A DNA stretch of 23,901 bases from a virus. Below the pieces are notes generated by a model, which had not been told where the DNA came from, searched no databases, and saw only the letters and a list, made by a program, of their open reading frames with translations. The stretch spans positions 1 to 23,901 of the IMG/VR virus record IMGVR_UViG_3300030107_002523. One strand, given 5' to 3'. Below, one piece after another: positions 17,053 to 23,901 of this stretch. Within the stretch, counting starts at the first letter, position 1, and each line of letters begins with the position of its first letter. The position numbers were made by a program, and so were the translations under genes.

Positions 17053-19664
17053 TATGCTGCACCTGCACGTAAATGTTGAGTATCATTACTATTTACTCCA
17101 GAACTACTACCACTAGAACCAGAATTAACTGGAATAACTTGTGTTTTTCCAGATTTTTCCATAATAACTGGTTGTATCATAGTTACAACCTCACCTTCAT
17201 CATCATAAGAAGGATATTCACTTATATTATTAGACTTTAAAGAAACATCATTTTTAGGTTTAATACCATCAAAATCAAGCAAACTTTGTGCATACTTACT
17301 ACCACCCTCTGCTGCTTTTATTAATTTATCATTTCTATCTTTTACTTGTTTGGGTGTAAGTAAAACCCATTGATCACCAACTTGAGTCCAAGTTCCTCCT
17401 TTAGCCTCAGGATTATTTTTAATATATTCTTGCATTTCAGAATAATTATTTACTCTTGGCTGATCAATAGGATAATACTCAGAAAATCCAAGTCCTCTTC
17501 TAGATCTAGAAGGTCTTTGCATCTCTTTACCCCACCTTCTATCTCTTCCACCAGACAAAGGATTGACTTGTAAAATTCCTCTTCCCCTCTTATCAAAATC
17601 AGTTAATCCTCCTGTCATTGCATCGGTTATACCACCCATCATCCTAAGAAGTCCCCAATCCTTTGGACTTCCTGTAGGATTTTGCTTATCAAAATCAAAA
17701 GTACCTAATGTTGCAAAATCCAATGCTCCACCAATACCTCTCTTGATTCCCATTCCAGATTGTTTTTCTCCTCTCTTTGCTTGCTCATTACTAGAACCCC
17801 ATGCTTTATCCTTACCACCAAACATAGGATCAAATTGCAAGTTACCTTTACCCCTCTTATCAAAATCAGTAATTCCCATTGTTGCCCAATCTGCAACTCC
17901 TCCTGCAATTCTTCTTATGCCATAATCTTTTGGTGCTCCCTTGCGATTTTGCTTATCAAAATCAAACATGCCAAATGTAGCAAAATCTAATGCTCCACCA
18001 ATACCACGTTTAATTCCCATTCCAGATTGTTTTTCTCCTCTCTTTGCCTGTTCATCAGCAACACCCCATCTCTTATCTTTACCACCACTTATAGGATCAA
18101 ATTGCATATTACCTCGACCCCTCTTATCAAAATCAGTAAGACCCAATGTCATACTATCAGCAAGTCCACCTGCAATTCTTCTTATACCCCAATCTTTAGG
18201 ACTTCCCTTACGATTGTGTTTATCAAAATCAAACATACCAAATGTAGCCATATCAAGAGAAGATCTCCAACCTAAGAATCCACGATTTCCTTCCGTATTC
18301 GCAGTACCATCTTGTTCACTCTTTGTTTTACCATCCTTGGTATATCCCATTTTATCTGTTGCTGCATCTCCATAAAGACTACCCCACGAACCTTCATCAT
18401 CATTAATCACTCCGAGAAAATCAAACATATTAAGAGCTTTACGGAATTGTTCTCTAATTCTGGCATCATATTTTTCCAAATTAGTTCTTTGCTTCTCTTT
18501 ATCTTCTTTACTTAAGAAAGGAAAACGAATTAACTCAATAATCATTCTAAAAGGAGCACCAACAATATCCAATATACCCCCTATCAAACTCCAACCACGA
18601 TTAAGTAGTCCCATTAAACCAGCAGATATTCCCCACCAATATTTTCTAGGATCTGTCCACCACTTCTTATCAGCTTTTTGTCTCCAATCTTTCTCTATAT
18701 TATAACCTTTTTTACCAAGTTGAAATATACCTTCACCAAGACCAGATGCAAGGAGTCCAGCACCTGCCACGATACCAGCAGCTGCACCTGCTCCTATACC
18801 TGCTGCACTTCCTCCTGCTGTTCCACCTGCTGTTCCTCCTGCTGTTCCAGCTACTTGTGATGCTGTTGCTGCTAATCTAGCTTTAGCAAAAACACCTGCC
18901 ATTATTGCAAACCCTGTTCCAATAGCAGCTACACCCATTATCACATTTTTTAATACTCCTGAAAATTTATCAAATTGTTCAGCAGCTTTTTCACCAAATA
19001 GATTTTTTATAGCACCTCTTGTCCAATCATATGCTTTATATCCCCAATCAACAGCAGTTACCAATATATTAAGAGCAATTCCACCTAAGTAAACAACAAA
19101 ATCTAAAAAACGTGCTAGACCTTTAAGCAATGGCATCAATTTAGGTAACCAATCAATCAACCTTACAGCTAACCATCCAAAAAGAACAGTCATAAAATAT
19201 CTTTTTATTTGACCCCAAAAACTTGTAACTTGTTTAGGAAGAGGTAAATTAAATCTTTTTTTATCAAGTTTAGGAGCACCCTCTATTTCTTGCTCATCCT
19301 GTTTTCTTTCATCTTTTTCTTGCTGTTTTCGTTGATTCTTTTGTTGAGCCTTTTCTGCAGCAAGAGTTCCTTTTAATAACTTATCAATTTCTAAAACTTT
19401 TTCTTTAATAACCATTAAAGAACCAGACTTAGTTTGAGTTTCTGCTTTTGTAATAGAAGTTATTGGTGAAGATACTGGGACTATGTTACTCGAACCAGAC
19501 TTAACAATCGCACCTCCTTTTTCTTTATTATCACCACCACCCATTAATTTTTCAGCCTTTACCATTCCTACTTTAGGTTTTCCCTTCCTATTTAAAAGTT
19601 TCTTAGTAGCTACCTTTTTTACACCACTCTTTAATAAGGATTTTCCTAATGCTGCCCAAGCCAT
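17052..19664 (-). CDS. Second tape-measure-like protein with 89-residue DFDKR repeats (870 aa)
   Basis: Order of parts: a basic N-terminus with KKLLNRK (residues 21-27); a charged, probably coiled-coil segment at 86-128 (KQQEKDERKQDEQE type); hydrophobic helices at about 150-205, 236-262 and 345-385; a Gly/Ala/Thr stretch at 270-312 with TAGG repeats; two full and one partial 89-residue repeats at 470-712; and a soluble C-terminus with a Ser/Gly-rich tail. The KLLNRK start, the 'LF.-LVDW/LIDW' hydrophobic block and the DFDKR motif are shared with the preceding 827-residue protein, so the two are paralogues. Hydrophobic helices and internal repeats are typical of tail tape measure or hub-lumen proteins (T4 gp29 role). 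A single gp29 equivalent cannot be assigned between the two. Joined to the flanking genes by TAATG overlaps at both ends. Confidence 0.65.
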   Translation of the reverse strand: MAWAALGKSLLKSGVKKVATKKLLNRKGKPKVGMVKAEKLMGGGDNKEKGGAIVKSGSSNIVPVSSPITSITKAETQTKSGSLMVIKEKVLEIDKLLKGTLAAEKAQQKNQRKQQEKDERKQDEQEIEGAPKLDKKRFNLPLPKQVTSFWGQIKRYFMTVLFGWLAVRLIDWLPKLMPLLKGLARFLDFVVYLGGIALNILVTAVDWGYKAYDWTRGAIKNLFGEKAAEQFDKFSGVLKNVIMGVAAIGTGFAIMAGVFAKARLAATASQVAGTAGGTAGGTAGGSAAGIGAGAAAGIVAGAGLLASGLGEGIFQLGKKGYNIEKDWRQKADKKWWTDPRKYWWGISAGLMGLLNRGWSLIGGILDIVGAPFRMIIELIRFPFLSKEDKEKQRTNLEKYDARIREQFRKALNMFDFLGVINDDEGSWGSLYGDAATDKMGYTKDGKTKSEQDGTANTEGNRGFLGWRSSLDMATFGMFDFDKHNRKGSPKDWGIRRIAGGLADSMTLGLTDFDKRGRGNMQFDPISGGKDKRWGVADEQAKRGEKQSGMGIKRGIGGALDFATFGMFDFDKQNRKGAPKDYGIRRIAGGVADWATMGITDFDKRGKGNLQFDPMFGGKDKAWGSSNEQAKRGEKQSGMGIKRGIGGALDFATLGTFDFDKQNPTGSPKDWGLLRMMGGITDAMTGGLTDFDKRGRGILQVNPLSGGRDRRWGKEMQRPSRSRRGLGFSEYYPIDQPRVNNYSEMQEYIKNNPEAKGGTWTQVGDQWVLLTPKQVKDRNDKLIKAAEGGSKYAQSLLDFDGIKPKNDVSLKSNNISEYPSYDDEGEVVTMIQPVIMEKSGKTQVIPVNSGSSGSSSGVNSNDTQHLRAGAA
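17529..18257 (-). repeat. Tandem 89-codon (267 bp) coding repeats
   Basis: Unit 1 is 17991-18257, unit 2 is 17724-17990 and partial unit 3 is 17529-17723. The protein units are 89 residues each, and each carries two DFDK elements (one FDFDK, one TDFDKRG) 32 residues apart. DNA is highly similar: the stretch reading cccattccagattgtttttc occurs in both 17724-17990 and 17991-18257. Unit 3 is more diverged and stops after about 65 residues. Confidence 0.9.
18798..18851 (-). repeat. Short tandem repeat encoding TAGG units
   Basis: A 12-base unit (minus strand ACAGCAGGAGGA/ACAGCAGGTGGA type) is repeated in phase and encodes TAGG-TAGG-TAGG within a Gly/Ala linker between hydrophobic helices of the 870-residue protein. 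The unit length is a multiple of three, so copy number could vary without breaking the frame. Confidence 0.7.
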
Positions 19665-22147
19665 TATACACTAATCCCCAATACTCTTATTTTATCCACC
19701 GACCTCATTGCTATAGCACTAAATGTTGGAATCTTTTTATTTCCTCCTCCTGCTGGTGGAGTAGAAGGAGTAGAATCCGTCAATTGATCTTGATAAGCAA
19801 CTGTCACTTTTGGTTTCTTAGAAGATGGTGATATATCCAAATCCTTATCCTTTTTCATGGCATTCATATTAACCATTTTACTAGGATCACTACTTATTGG
19901 TCCTAATATACCACTACCACCACCTTTAGCACCACCTTTAGCACCACCTAATAATCCACCAACAGCACCAGCAGTTTTTCTTATCAATCCACCACCACTT
20001 CGTTTATCAAAGTCAAATAGATTACCTGTAAGTTGATCAGCAAGACCACCCATAGGACGGGCAAGAGCACCAGCAGTTTTTCTTATCAATCCACCACCAC
20101 TTCGTTTATCAAAGTCAAATAGATTTCCTGTAAGTTGATCAGCAGTACCACCAACAACACGTTTAATACCACCAAACAATCCACTACCTGTTTTAGTTTT
20201 TGATTCTGTAGGTGTTACTGTAGGTGTGGAAGTGGATTTCTGACTTGCTTGTATTTGTTTCGCAAGTTTATTCATTTCTTTCGAGAGTTGGTTCCATTTC
20301 TTCCTATCATTTCCCCTTATTTTACCATCAGGATCTCTCTCAATACGACTCCTCTCCAACTTTAATTTCTTATACTGATCTATTTGTGACTGAACAAGAC
20401 CACCACCTCGGAATCCTTGAACTAAACCACCACCCTTCATTTTAGCACTTGCAGATATACTAGCACCTAAATCATCCAGTTCAGCCTGTTCCTTGAGATC
20501 CCTTGCCATTCTTGCTACTGGATTTGAATCAAAATACGCTTGCTTCTGTTCTTCTGTTATTCTCTCCTCTCCTCCCTCAAAAATCATTTTAGAACCTCTT
20601 TGTTTCCATCTTGTCGTGGTTCTAGTCATGGTATCAAAATTCCAATCATCAGATGATTCTTCTGTTATTCCAGCACCATAAAATTCTTTACCCATTGGTT
20701 CTGTAAGTTCCACACCATCCGCATAAGATATTTTATCTAAAGGAGGCAATCCCAGAAATGCTCGTTCTTTATTAACCCAATAAAGAGTTTCCTCTTCTAT
20801 ACGTTTTTTCTTTTCTGGGTCAGTTACTGTACCCCTAGTATGTCCTAACTGTTCGCTCATAGTTTGAACCTTACCACCTGTTTTATATCTACCTAATGTT
20901 GGTCTATTAGTTCCACCAGCAGCAGCATTCATACCTGCAAGAGTATCAGCACCCCACTGATCAACAGCATCTCTACTCATCACAAACTCACCAGGAGTCA
21001 GCATAGCAGGAACTGTATCTTTATTAGCACCTCTTCCAGGAACTTTACCACCTTTATTAAATCCTTGACGACTATCATCCTTCCTAGTTTTTAAATCACC
21101 CTCTTCTTGAGATAAAGAAGAAGTTGAAGCTTCAACAGATTCTACTTGATTCTGTTTGTCTGTTGATATATTATCTCCTTTATCTTTATCCTTATTCACA
21201 ACTTTATTAACAATCGCACCAACTAGCATACCTCCTCCAAGAATTGCTAATGCTTTCCATCCCCACGGACCCATCATTTTTGCAGCCGTTATGAGAGCAG
21301 GAATAACAGTTGCTTTAAGAGTAATAGCAAATCCAATCAAACTAGATATTAATCCTGTCGCAAAACCAGCCAGACCTGTTCCAAATACAATATACGCACC
21401 CAATAAGAGTGGCCACCAATCCTTCAAAAATCTAAAAATACTTTTAACTTTATCTTGATTTGCTGGATTTCCAACCCAATCTACAAGTTTAAACAATACT
21501 CTTCCAAGAAATATTTTAGTAATAAATCCTAATATTTTACTCCAAATGTCGGCGAATGGACCAAGAACTTTACCTGCTATTTTTGAAACACCTTTCCATA
21601 CACCCTTTGCACCTTCTAGTAATTTTTCTTTTGATGCCCTTTTTGTCTTTTCCTTTTCTTTTCTTTGTTTCTCCGTCTTTTTCTTATTAAACTTTCTATC
21701 ACTTCTTAAGGTTTCAATTATAGAATTGAGACCATCAATAATAGGATTGAATGATTGATTATCCGAATCTTCTGTTTGTTTTTCTTCTTGTTTTAAATTA
21801 TCAAGTCTCTTTTCATTTGACAACACTCTACCACGAGTATCTCTCAAAATACGGGACAATTTACCAGTATTACTTTCTTTACCCTTTTCACCAACATCCT
21901 TTCTATTAAGAAGTTTGCTTGTAGATACCTTTTTCTTTACTATTTGCGATTTTGCCCTTCTATTATCTCTTACTCTTTTAACTTCTTTTTGTAGGATAGG
22001 TATTCTTCTATCACTTGGATTAGAAATTGTAAGTGAATTAGTAGCCTCCATCAATGCACGTAGATAATCCATATCACTATCCACGTCCATCAAATCAATA
22101 CCAAGATCTGATAGTATTTTTAAAATTGGTGGGCTAATAACTGCCAT
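19664..22147 (-). CDS. Tail tape measure protein-like (827 aa)
   Basis: The strongest clue is at residues 365-425: KGGKVPGRGANKDTVPAMLT, then PGEFVMSRDAVDQWGADTL and a later GGTNRP. This is the 'GG.vpG.g..D.vpAmLtPGEfVms..av...G...L' motif common in tape measure proteins of tailed phages. Before it lie a charged helical region (about 50-180, KKKTEKQRKEKEKTKR) and a long hydrophobic block (about 200-315) with several possible membrane helices, also typical. Residues 571-586 repeat KGGGLVQ/RGGGLVQ. Residues 666-733 hold two 34-residue repeats with LFDFDKRSGGGLIRKTAGA. It lies directly after the gp26-like and 58-residue genes, where a tape measure gene follows its chaperones in other phages. It overlaps the 58-residue gene by 14 bases. 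It probably sets tail length and may enter the host membrane. Confidence 0.75.
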   Translation of the reverse strand: MAVISPPILKILSDLGIDLMDVDSDMDYLRALMEATNSLTISNPSDRRIPILQKEVKRVRDNRRAKSQIVKKKVSTSKLLNRKDVGEKGKESNTGKLSRILRDTRGRVLSNEKRLDNLKQEEKQTEDSDNQSFNPIIDGLNSIIETLRSDRKFNKKKTEKQRKEKEKTKRASKEKLLEGAKGVWKGVSKIAGKVLGPFADIWSKILGFITKIFLGRVLFKLVDWVGNPANQDKVKSIFRFLKDWWPLLLGAYIVFGTGLAGFATGLISSLIGFAITLKATVIPALITAAKMMGPWGWKALAILGGGMLVGAIVNKVVNKDKDKGDNISTDKQNQVESVEASTSSLSQEEGDLKTRKDDSRQGFNKGGKVPGRGANKDTVPAMLTPGEFVMSRDAVDQWGADTLAGMNAAAGGTNRPTLGRYKTGGKVQTMSEQLGHTRGTVTDPEKKKRIEEETLYWVNKERAFLGLPPLDKISYADGVELTEPMGKEFYGAGITEESSDDWNFDTMTRTTTRWKQRGSKMIFEGGEERITEEQKQAYFDSNPVARMARDLKEQAELDDLGASISASAKMKGGGLVQGFRGGGLVQSQIDQYKKLKLERSRIERDPDGKIRGNDRKKWNQLSKEMNKLAKQIQASQKSTSTPTVTPTESKTKTGSGLFGGIKRVVGGTADQLTGNLFDFDKRSGGGLIRKTAGALARPMGGLADQLTGNLFDFDKRSGGGLIRKTAGAVGGLLGGAKGGAKGGGSGILGPISSDPSKMVNMNAMKKDKDLDISPSSKKPKVTVAYQDQLTDSTPSTPPAGGGNKKIPTFSAIAMRSVDKIRVLGISV
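19949..20152 (-). repeat. Two tandem 34-codon (102 bp) repeats
   Basis: Units at 20051-20152 and 19949-20050 are nearly identical in DNA over the stretch that encodes ADQLTGNLFDFDKRSGGGL. The protein unit (GG-ADQLTGNLFDFDKR, then a Gly-rich tail) matches the half-unit of the 89-residue repeats in the neighbouring 870-residue protein. This points to recombination or duplication between the two genes. Confidence 0.9.
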
Positions 22148-22310
22148 TACCTTGTTGTTGTTGCTTTAACTTTTCGTCTTCAAGATGTTGCTGAAGTAAA
22201 GATACATAGATGTCTCGTTCCCAAGGCATCATATTTTCTATCTCTGTCAAGCTATATTTATGGTACTGCATCAAGGCAAAATTAAGTCTGAAATAACTCT
22301 CCAGACTCAT
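22134..22310 (-). CDS. Small protein (58 aa) in -1 frame after gp26-like gene; candidate tail chaperone extension
   Basis: The protein begins MSLESYFRLNFALMQYHKYS and continues LTEIENMMPWERDIYVSLLQ, ending in a Gln-rich tail. It is helical and conserved-looking, not random. The pattern of a short hydrophobic helix, a 'YS..EI..M.WER..Y...L' helix and a charged tail resembles the T part of phage G/GT tail assembly chaperones. T4-type annotation often labels small genes here as gp51-like, but T4 gp51 is far longer, so I do not use that symbol. No ribosome-binding site precedes the ATG. The frame is open upstream of the ATG back to a slippery heptamer inside the end of the gp26-like gene. It may therefore be made mainly as a -1 frameshift fusion of about 302 residues. 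It overlaps the tape measure start by 14 bases. Confidence 0.75.
   Translation of the reverse strand: MSLESYFRLNFALMQYHKYSLTEIENMMPWERDIYVSLLQQHLEDEKLKQQQQGNGSY
22283..22309 (-). other. Hairpin downstream of slippery site
   Basis: On the minus strand TGAGTCTG (22302-22309) can pair with CAGACTTA (22283-22290), eight pairs including one G-U, around an 11-base loop. It begins 18 bases after the slippery heptamer, further than the usual 5-9 bases, so any stimulating role is uncertain. It may also limit starts at the ATG 22310, which lies at its foot. Confidence 0.4.
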
Positions 22311-22321
22311 ATGCAGTAGGG

Positions 22322-23041
22322 CTATGCGAAAAAACTTGCCAGTCCCTCCAATACGATATCACTTTCAACCTTTGTTTTAGGATTAGTAACCTTAACAGTA
22401 TGAGATAATTTAGGCATAGTTTCAAAAAACTTTTCAATCTCTTTGAATTGAGAAGAATTCATTTGTTCTAAGAAATCTTTCATTTCTTTCTTAGTACAAT
22501 CAGCAGAAGCCCATACTTCATCTTCAGTATAAATTTTATCAATACAAGATGCAATTAAATCAAAAGATTGTTCCATTTGATTTCCTTCTTTAAAATCAAA
22601 GTTATTCTTAATAAATTCATCTAAAGATGGATATTTTAACTCCATCATTATGTTAGAATCAATCTTTATTTTATTTGAATGATCCTCACTCTTCTCAACC
22701 TTAATTTCATCCAAATTAATTGTAACTGGAACTTCAGTTGTTTCATCATCAGGACATATAATATTAACTTCAAGTTCTTCTCCAACAGATTTTCCACGAA
22801 TATTTAAAAATAGATATTCAATATCAAAAGTAGGAAGTCTTTCTACTTTGATTCCTTTAGTAATAATACAATTCTTAAGAACGGCTTTGATTGCAGTTGT
22901 AATCTGTTTATTATCTTCACTTTCTAAAGCAATTACAAGAACCTTTTCTTCTTTTACGAGAAATGGTCTATATTGTATAGATGCTCCTGTCGAGGGTAAC
23001 TCCAACTCATAGGTCGGAGTTGCAATTTTTGGTAAAGGCAT
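22322..23041 (-). CDS. gp26-like baseplate hub assembly protein, candidate G-type tail chaperone (239 aa)
   Basis: The start MPLPKIATPTYELELPSTGA followed by YRPFLVKEEKVLVIALES is what I recognise for T4 gp26-type baseplate proteins of marine T4-like phages. Length is close to T4 gp26 (208). The middle is beta (EVNIICPDDETTEVPVTINL). The C-terminal half is helical and acidic (DLIASCIDKIYTEDEVW, then FLEQMNSSQFKEIEKFFETM), a pattern like tail assembly chaperones. T4 gp26 is needed for hub assembly; its presence in the virion has long been unclear. AGGA lies four bases before the ATG and a perfect late promoter 23 bases before it. The end of the gene holds a phased slippery heptamer, so a fraction of ribosomes may extend it into the next frame. 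Confidence 0.8.
   Translation of the reverse strand: MPLPKIATPTYELELPSTGASIQYRPFLVKEEKVLVIALESEDNKQITTAIKAVLKNCIITKGIKVERLPTFDIEYLFLNIRGKSVGEELEVNIICPDDETTEVPVTINLDEIKVEKSEDHSNKIKIDSNIMMELKYPSLDEFIKNNFDFKEGNQMEQSFDLIASCIDKIYTEDEVWASADCTKKEMKDFLEQMNSSQFKEIEKFFETMPKLSHTVKVTNPKTKVESDIVLEGLASFFA
22328..22334 (-). promoter_or_regulatory. Slippery heptamer T TTT TTC for predicted -1 frameshift
   Basis: The minus strand reads AGT TTT TTC GCA TAG at the end of the gp26-like gene. TTTTTTC is thus in the X XXY YYZ phase, with zero-frame codons TTT and TTC. A -1 slip continues CGC ATA GCC CTA CTG CAT and then enters the ATG of the 58-residue gene in its own frame, with no stop in between. The zero-frame stop is two codons after the heptamer. 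Confidence 0.65.
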
Positions 23042-23063
23042 AATGTCCTAATAACAAGTCGTA

Positions 23064-23071
23064 TATTTATA
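23064..23071 (-). promoter_or_regulatory. T4-type late promoter, exact TATAAATA
   Basis: The minus strand has the exact late octamer in the 42-base gap between the tube-fold gene and the gp26-like gene, 23 bases before the ATG at 23041. Position and direction fit transcription of the gp26-like/tape measure/hub block. Confidence 0.7.
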
Positions 23072-23083
23072 TATAAGGGTTAT

Positions 23084-23779
23084 TTAAGAGTTATTAATCT
23101 CTGCACTTAGATTTTCTATGTAATATCGAATATAAGTGAAGGAAACCGTACATTTTAACACGGAAGATGAATCATATGCAACAGGCATTGATGATATTGC
23201 TATTGGATATGCATTTACAAATTTATAAGTTAAATTATTTTTACCATCTTGCGGTTTTAATGGATCTTTTGCTCTTGAAGGATCAGATGGATCAGGAACA
23301 CTTTGTATATCATAATGACGTGCATCCCTTTCAAACTTTCTAACTGTTAATCCTGTTGACATATAGTTTTCAGGATATTGCATTCTATAAAAATAATTAC
23401 TCTCAATCAATTGATTTTGATCATCTGTTGATGCCCCAGTAATATAATCTATCCATTCTTCAAAATACTTAATGGAGCTATACATTCCTCCATCAACATT
23501 AAATGTTAAATCAATTCTATCATCAAATATTCTTCTATGAGCAAATCTTTCTGTAACACCAGTGCGATCATTGTTAGTTTCAAATGTAGCTAAATTAGAT
23601 CCTGGCAAAACTGCTTCTGAACACAATAAATTAATTGCGTCAGTTCTCTTATTTTGATTCCATTTTGTAGTCCAAGCGGAACCTCCTGGAGGTGTAGGAA
23701 TCTCAACTTCAAAATAAGACGTAAGAGAGGGTCTTAAAAACTTTGATTTAATGTCAGCTACTGTAACTCTACTTGGCAT
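23084..23779 (-). CDS. T4 gp19-fold tail tube or tube-initiator protein (231 aa)
   Basis: The order of segments matches the T4 tail tube fold. F-RP-L-SYFEVEI (cf. FARPNLFQVEI in T4 gp19) is at about 14-27, LLCSEAVLPGSNL at 51-63, HRRIFDDRIDLTFNVD at about 81-96, a 'YFEEWIDYI' helix at about 105-113, TGLTVRKFERD at about 142-152, and FVNAYPIAISSMPVAYDSSS with a final CTVSFTYIRYYIE strand. It is longer than gp19 (163) because of extra loops. It could be the tube protein itself, a gp54/gp48-type tube initiator at the baseplate, or a gp19 paralogue. The place next to hub genes and away from a sheath gene favours a baseplate tube-initiator. No clear ribosome-binding site precedes the ATG. Confidence 0.72.
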   Translation of the reverse strand: MPSRVTVADIKSKFLRPSLTSYFEVEIPTPPGGSAWTTKWNQNKRTDAINLLCSEAVLPGSNLATFETNNDRTGVTERFAHRRIFDDRIDLTFNVDGGMYSSIKYFEEWIDYITGASTDDQNQLIESNYFYRMQYPENYMSTGLTVRKFERDARHYDIQSVPDPSDPSRAKDPLKPQDGKNNLTYKFVNAYPIAISSMPVAYDSSSVLKCTVSFTYIRYYIENLSAEINNS

Positions 23780-23781
23780 TT

Positions 23782-23789
23782 TATAAATA
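23782..23789 (+). promoter_or_regulatory. T4-type late promoter, exact TATAAATA, plus strand
   Basis: The exact octamer lies on the plus strand in the divergent gap, 33 bases upstream of the ATG at 23823. It would drive the rightward gene and begins only three bases outside the start codon of the leftward tube-fold gene. Confidence 0.7.
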
Positions 23790-23822
23790 CTTTTTGACCT
23801 TATATATTATGTATATGAGATA

Positions 23823-23901
23823 ATGGGAGAAAGTATTAAAAGTCTATTTAAACCCACGAAACCCAAGAAATATAAAGGCGATGTAAGTAATATTATTTGT
23901 C
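23823..23901 (+). CDS. 4: Probable head completion protein gp4, N-terminal 26 codons (partial)
   Basis: ATG 23823 opens a plus-strand frame that runs to the window edge: GESIKSLFKPTKPKKYKGDV, then SNIIC. The 'FKP..PKKY.G...NII' start is that of T4 gp4 (also called gp50), the head completion protein with a nuclease-like fold, which T4 genetics shows is needed to finish DNA-filled heads before tail joining. An exact late promoter precedes it, and a weak GAGA lies two bases before the ATG. It is the only plus-strand gene seen. Only 26 residues are visible, so the call rests on this signature. Confidence 0.7.
   Translation, partial: MGESIKSLFKPTKPKKYKGDVSNIIC

Noticed and set aside
17529-18257. 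DFDKRGRG repeats as EF-hand-like calcium loops
   Set aside because: The D-x-D spacing fits, but the third ligand position is Arg or Asn-less and no acidic residue is regularly present at position 12, so calcium binding is not supported.
17563-18375. Long open frames on the plus strand opposite the tape-measure-like repeats (120 and 144 codons)
   Set aside because: They lie wholly antisense to the repeats of a clearly coding minus-strand gene, have Pro/Ser/Ile-rich low-complexity translations, and repeat only because the sense repeats do. No ribosome-binding site or promoter supports them.
17052-22147. Two tape-measure-like genes as one gene broken by a frameshift
   Set aside because: Each has its own basic KLLNRK-type N-terminus and complete set of parts, and the junction is a regular TAATG overlap like others in the window.
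22241-22251. TTGACA on the minus strand within the 58-residue gene
   Set aside because: No acceptable -10 box is found 16-18 bases downstream, and the bases encode part of the conserved-looking S-L-T-E segment.

Overview
The window is a densely packed, AT-rich stretch of late (virion) genes from a tailed phage. It looks like a T4-type contractile-tailed phage of marine picocyanobacteria or a close pelagic relative. The reasons are a recognisable T4-type baseplate/hub gene set (gp19-fold tube protein, gp26-like, tape measure, gp27-like, gp5-like), T4-type late promoter octamers (TATAAATA/GATAAATA) in the few intergenic gaps, large fibre proteins, and small accessory enzymes between structural genes. 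Assignments rest on reading motifs and gene order; no database search was made.

All genes but one lie on the minus strand, so transcription runs from high to low coordinates. The right edge (23.78-23.82 kb) is a divergent gap. Rightward from it a consensus late promoter faces the first 26 codons of a probable gp4 head-completion gene. Leftward comes the tail core: a tube-fold protein (23084-23779), a gp26-like protein (22322-23041), a 58-residue gene (22134-22310), two paralogous tape-measure-like proteins (19664-22147 and 17052-19664), a gp27-like hub protein (15664-17052), a small His-rich protein (15370-15639), a gp5-like hub protein without lysozyme (12398-15370) and a separate spike-like beta-repeat protein (11687-12397). 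Several junctions are TAATG stop/start overlaps, so translation is probably coupled.

From 11.7 to 7.1 kb lies a more accessory block: two proteins sharing a fibre-tip-like C-terminal module, two tandem 2-oxoglutarate/Fe(II) dioxygenases, a sulfotransferase, an unrecognised structural-looking protein, and a 61-codon gene with its own host-type sigma70 promoter. The left third is one 2117-residue virion protein, followed by a second fibre-like gene that runs off the left edge.

The most interesting observation is at the end of the gp26-like gene. A correctly phased slippery heptamer (T TTT TTC) sits two codons before the stop, and the -1 frame leads without a stop into the 58-residue gene, just upstream of the tape measure gene. 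This is the layout of the lambda G/GT programmed-frameshift tail chaperones, and it suggests that the gp26-like protein and its neighbour form a tail assembly chaperone pair. Second is the dioxygenase-dioxygenase-sulfotransferase cassette among fibre genes, which could be a virion- or host-surface-modifying module. No tRNA, rRNA, CRISPR array, insertion sequence or integrase was seen, and no non-coding gap exceeds about 60 bases.
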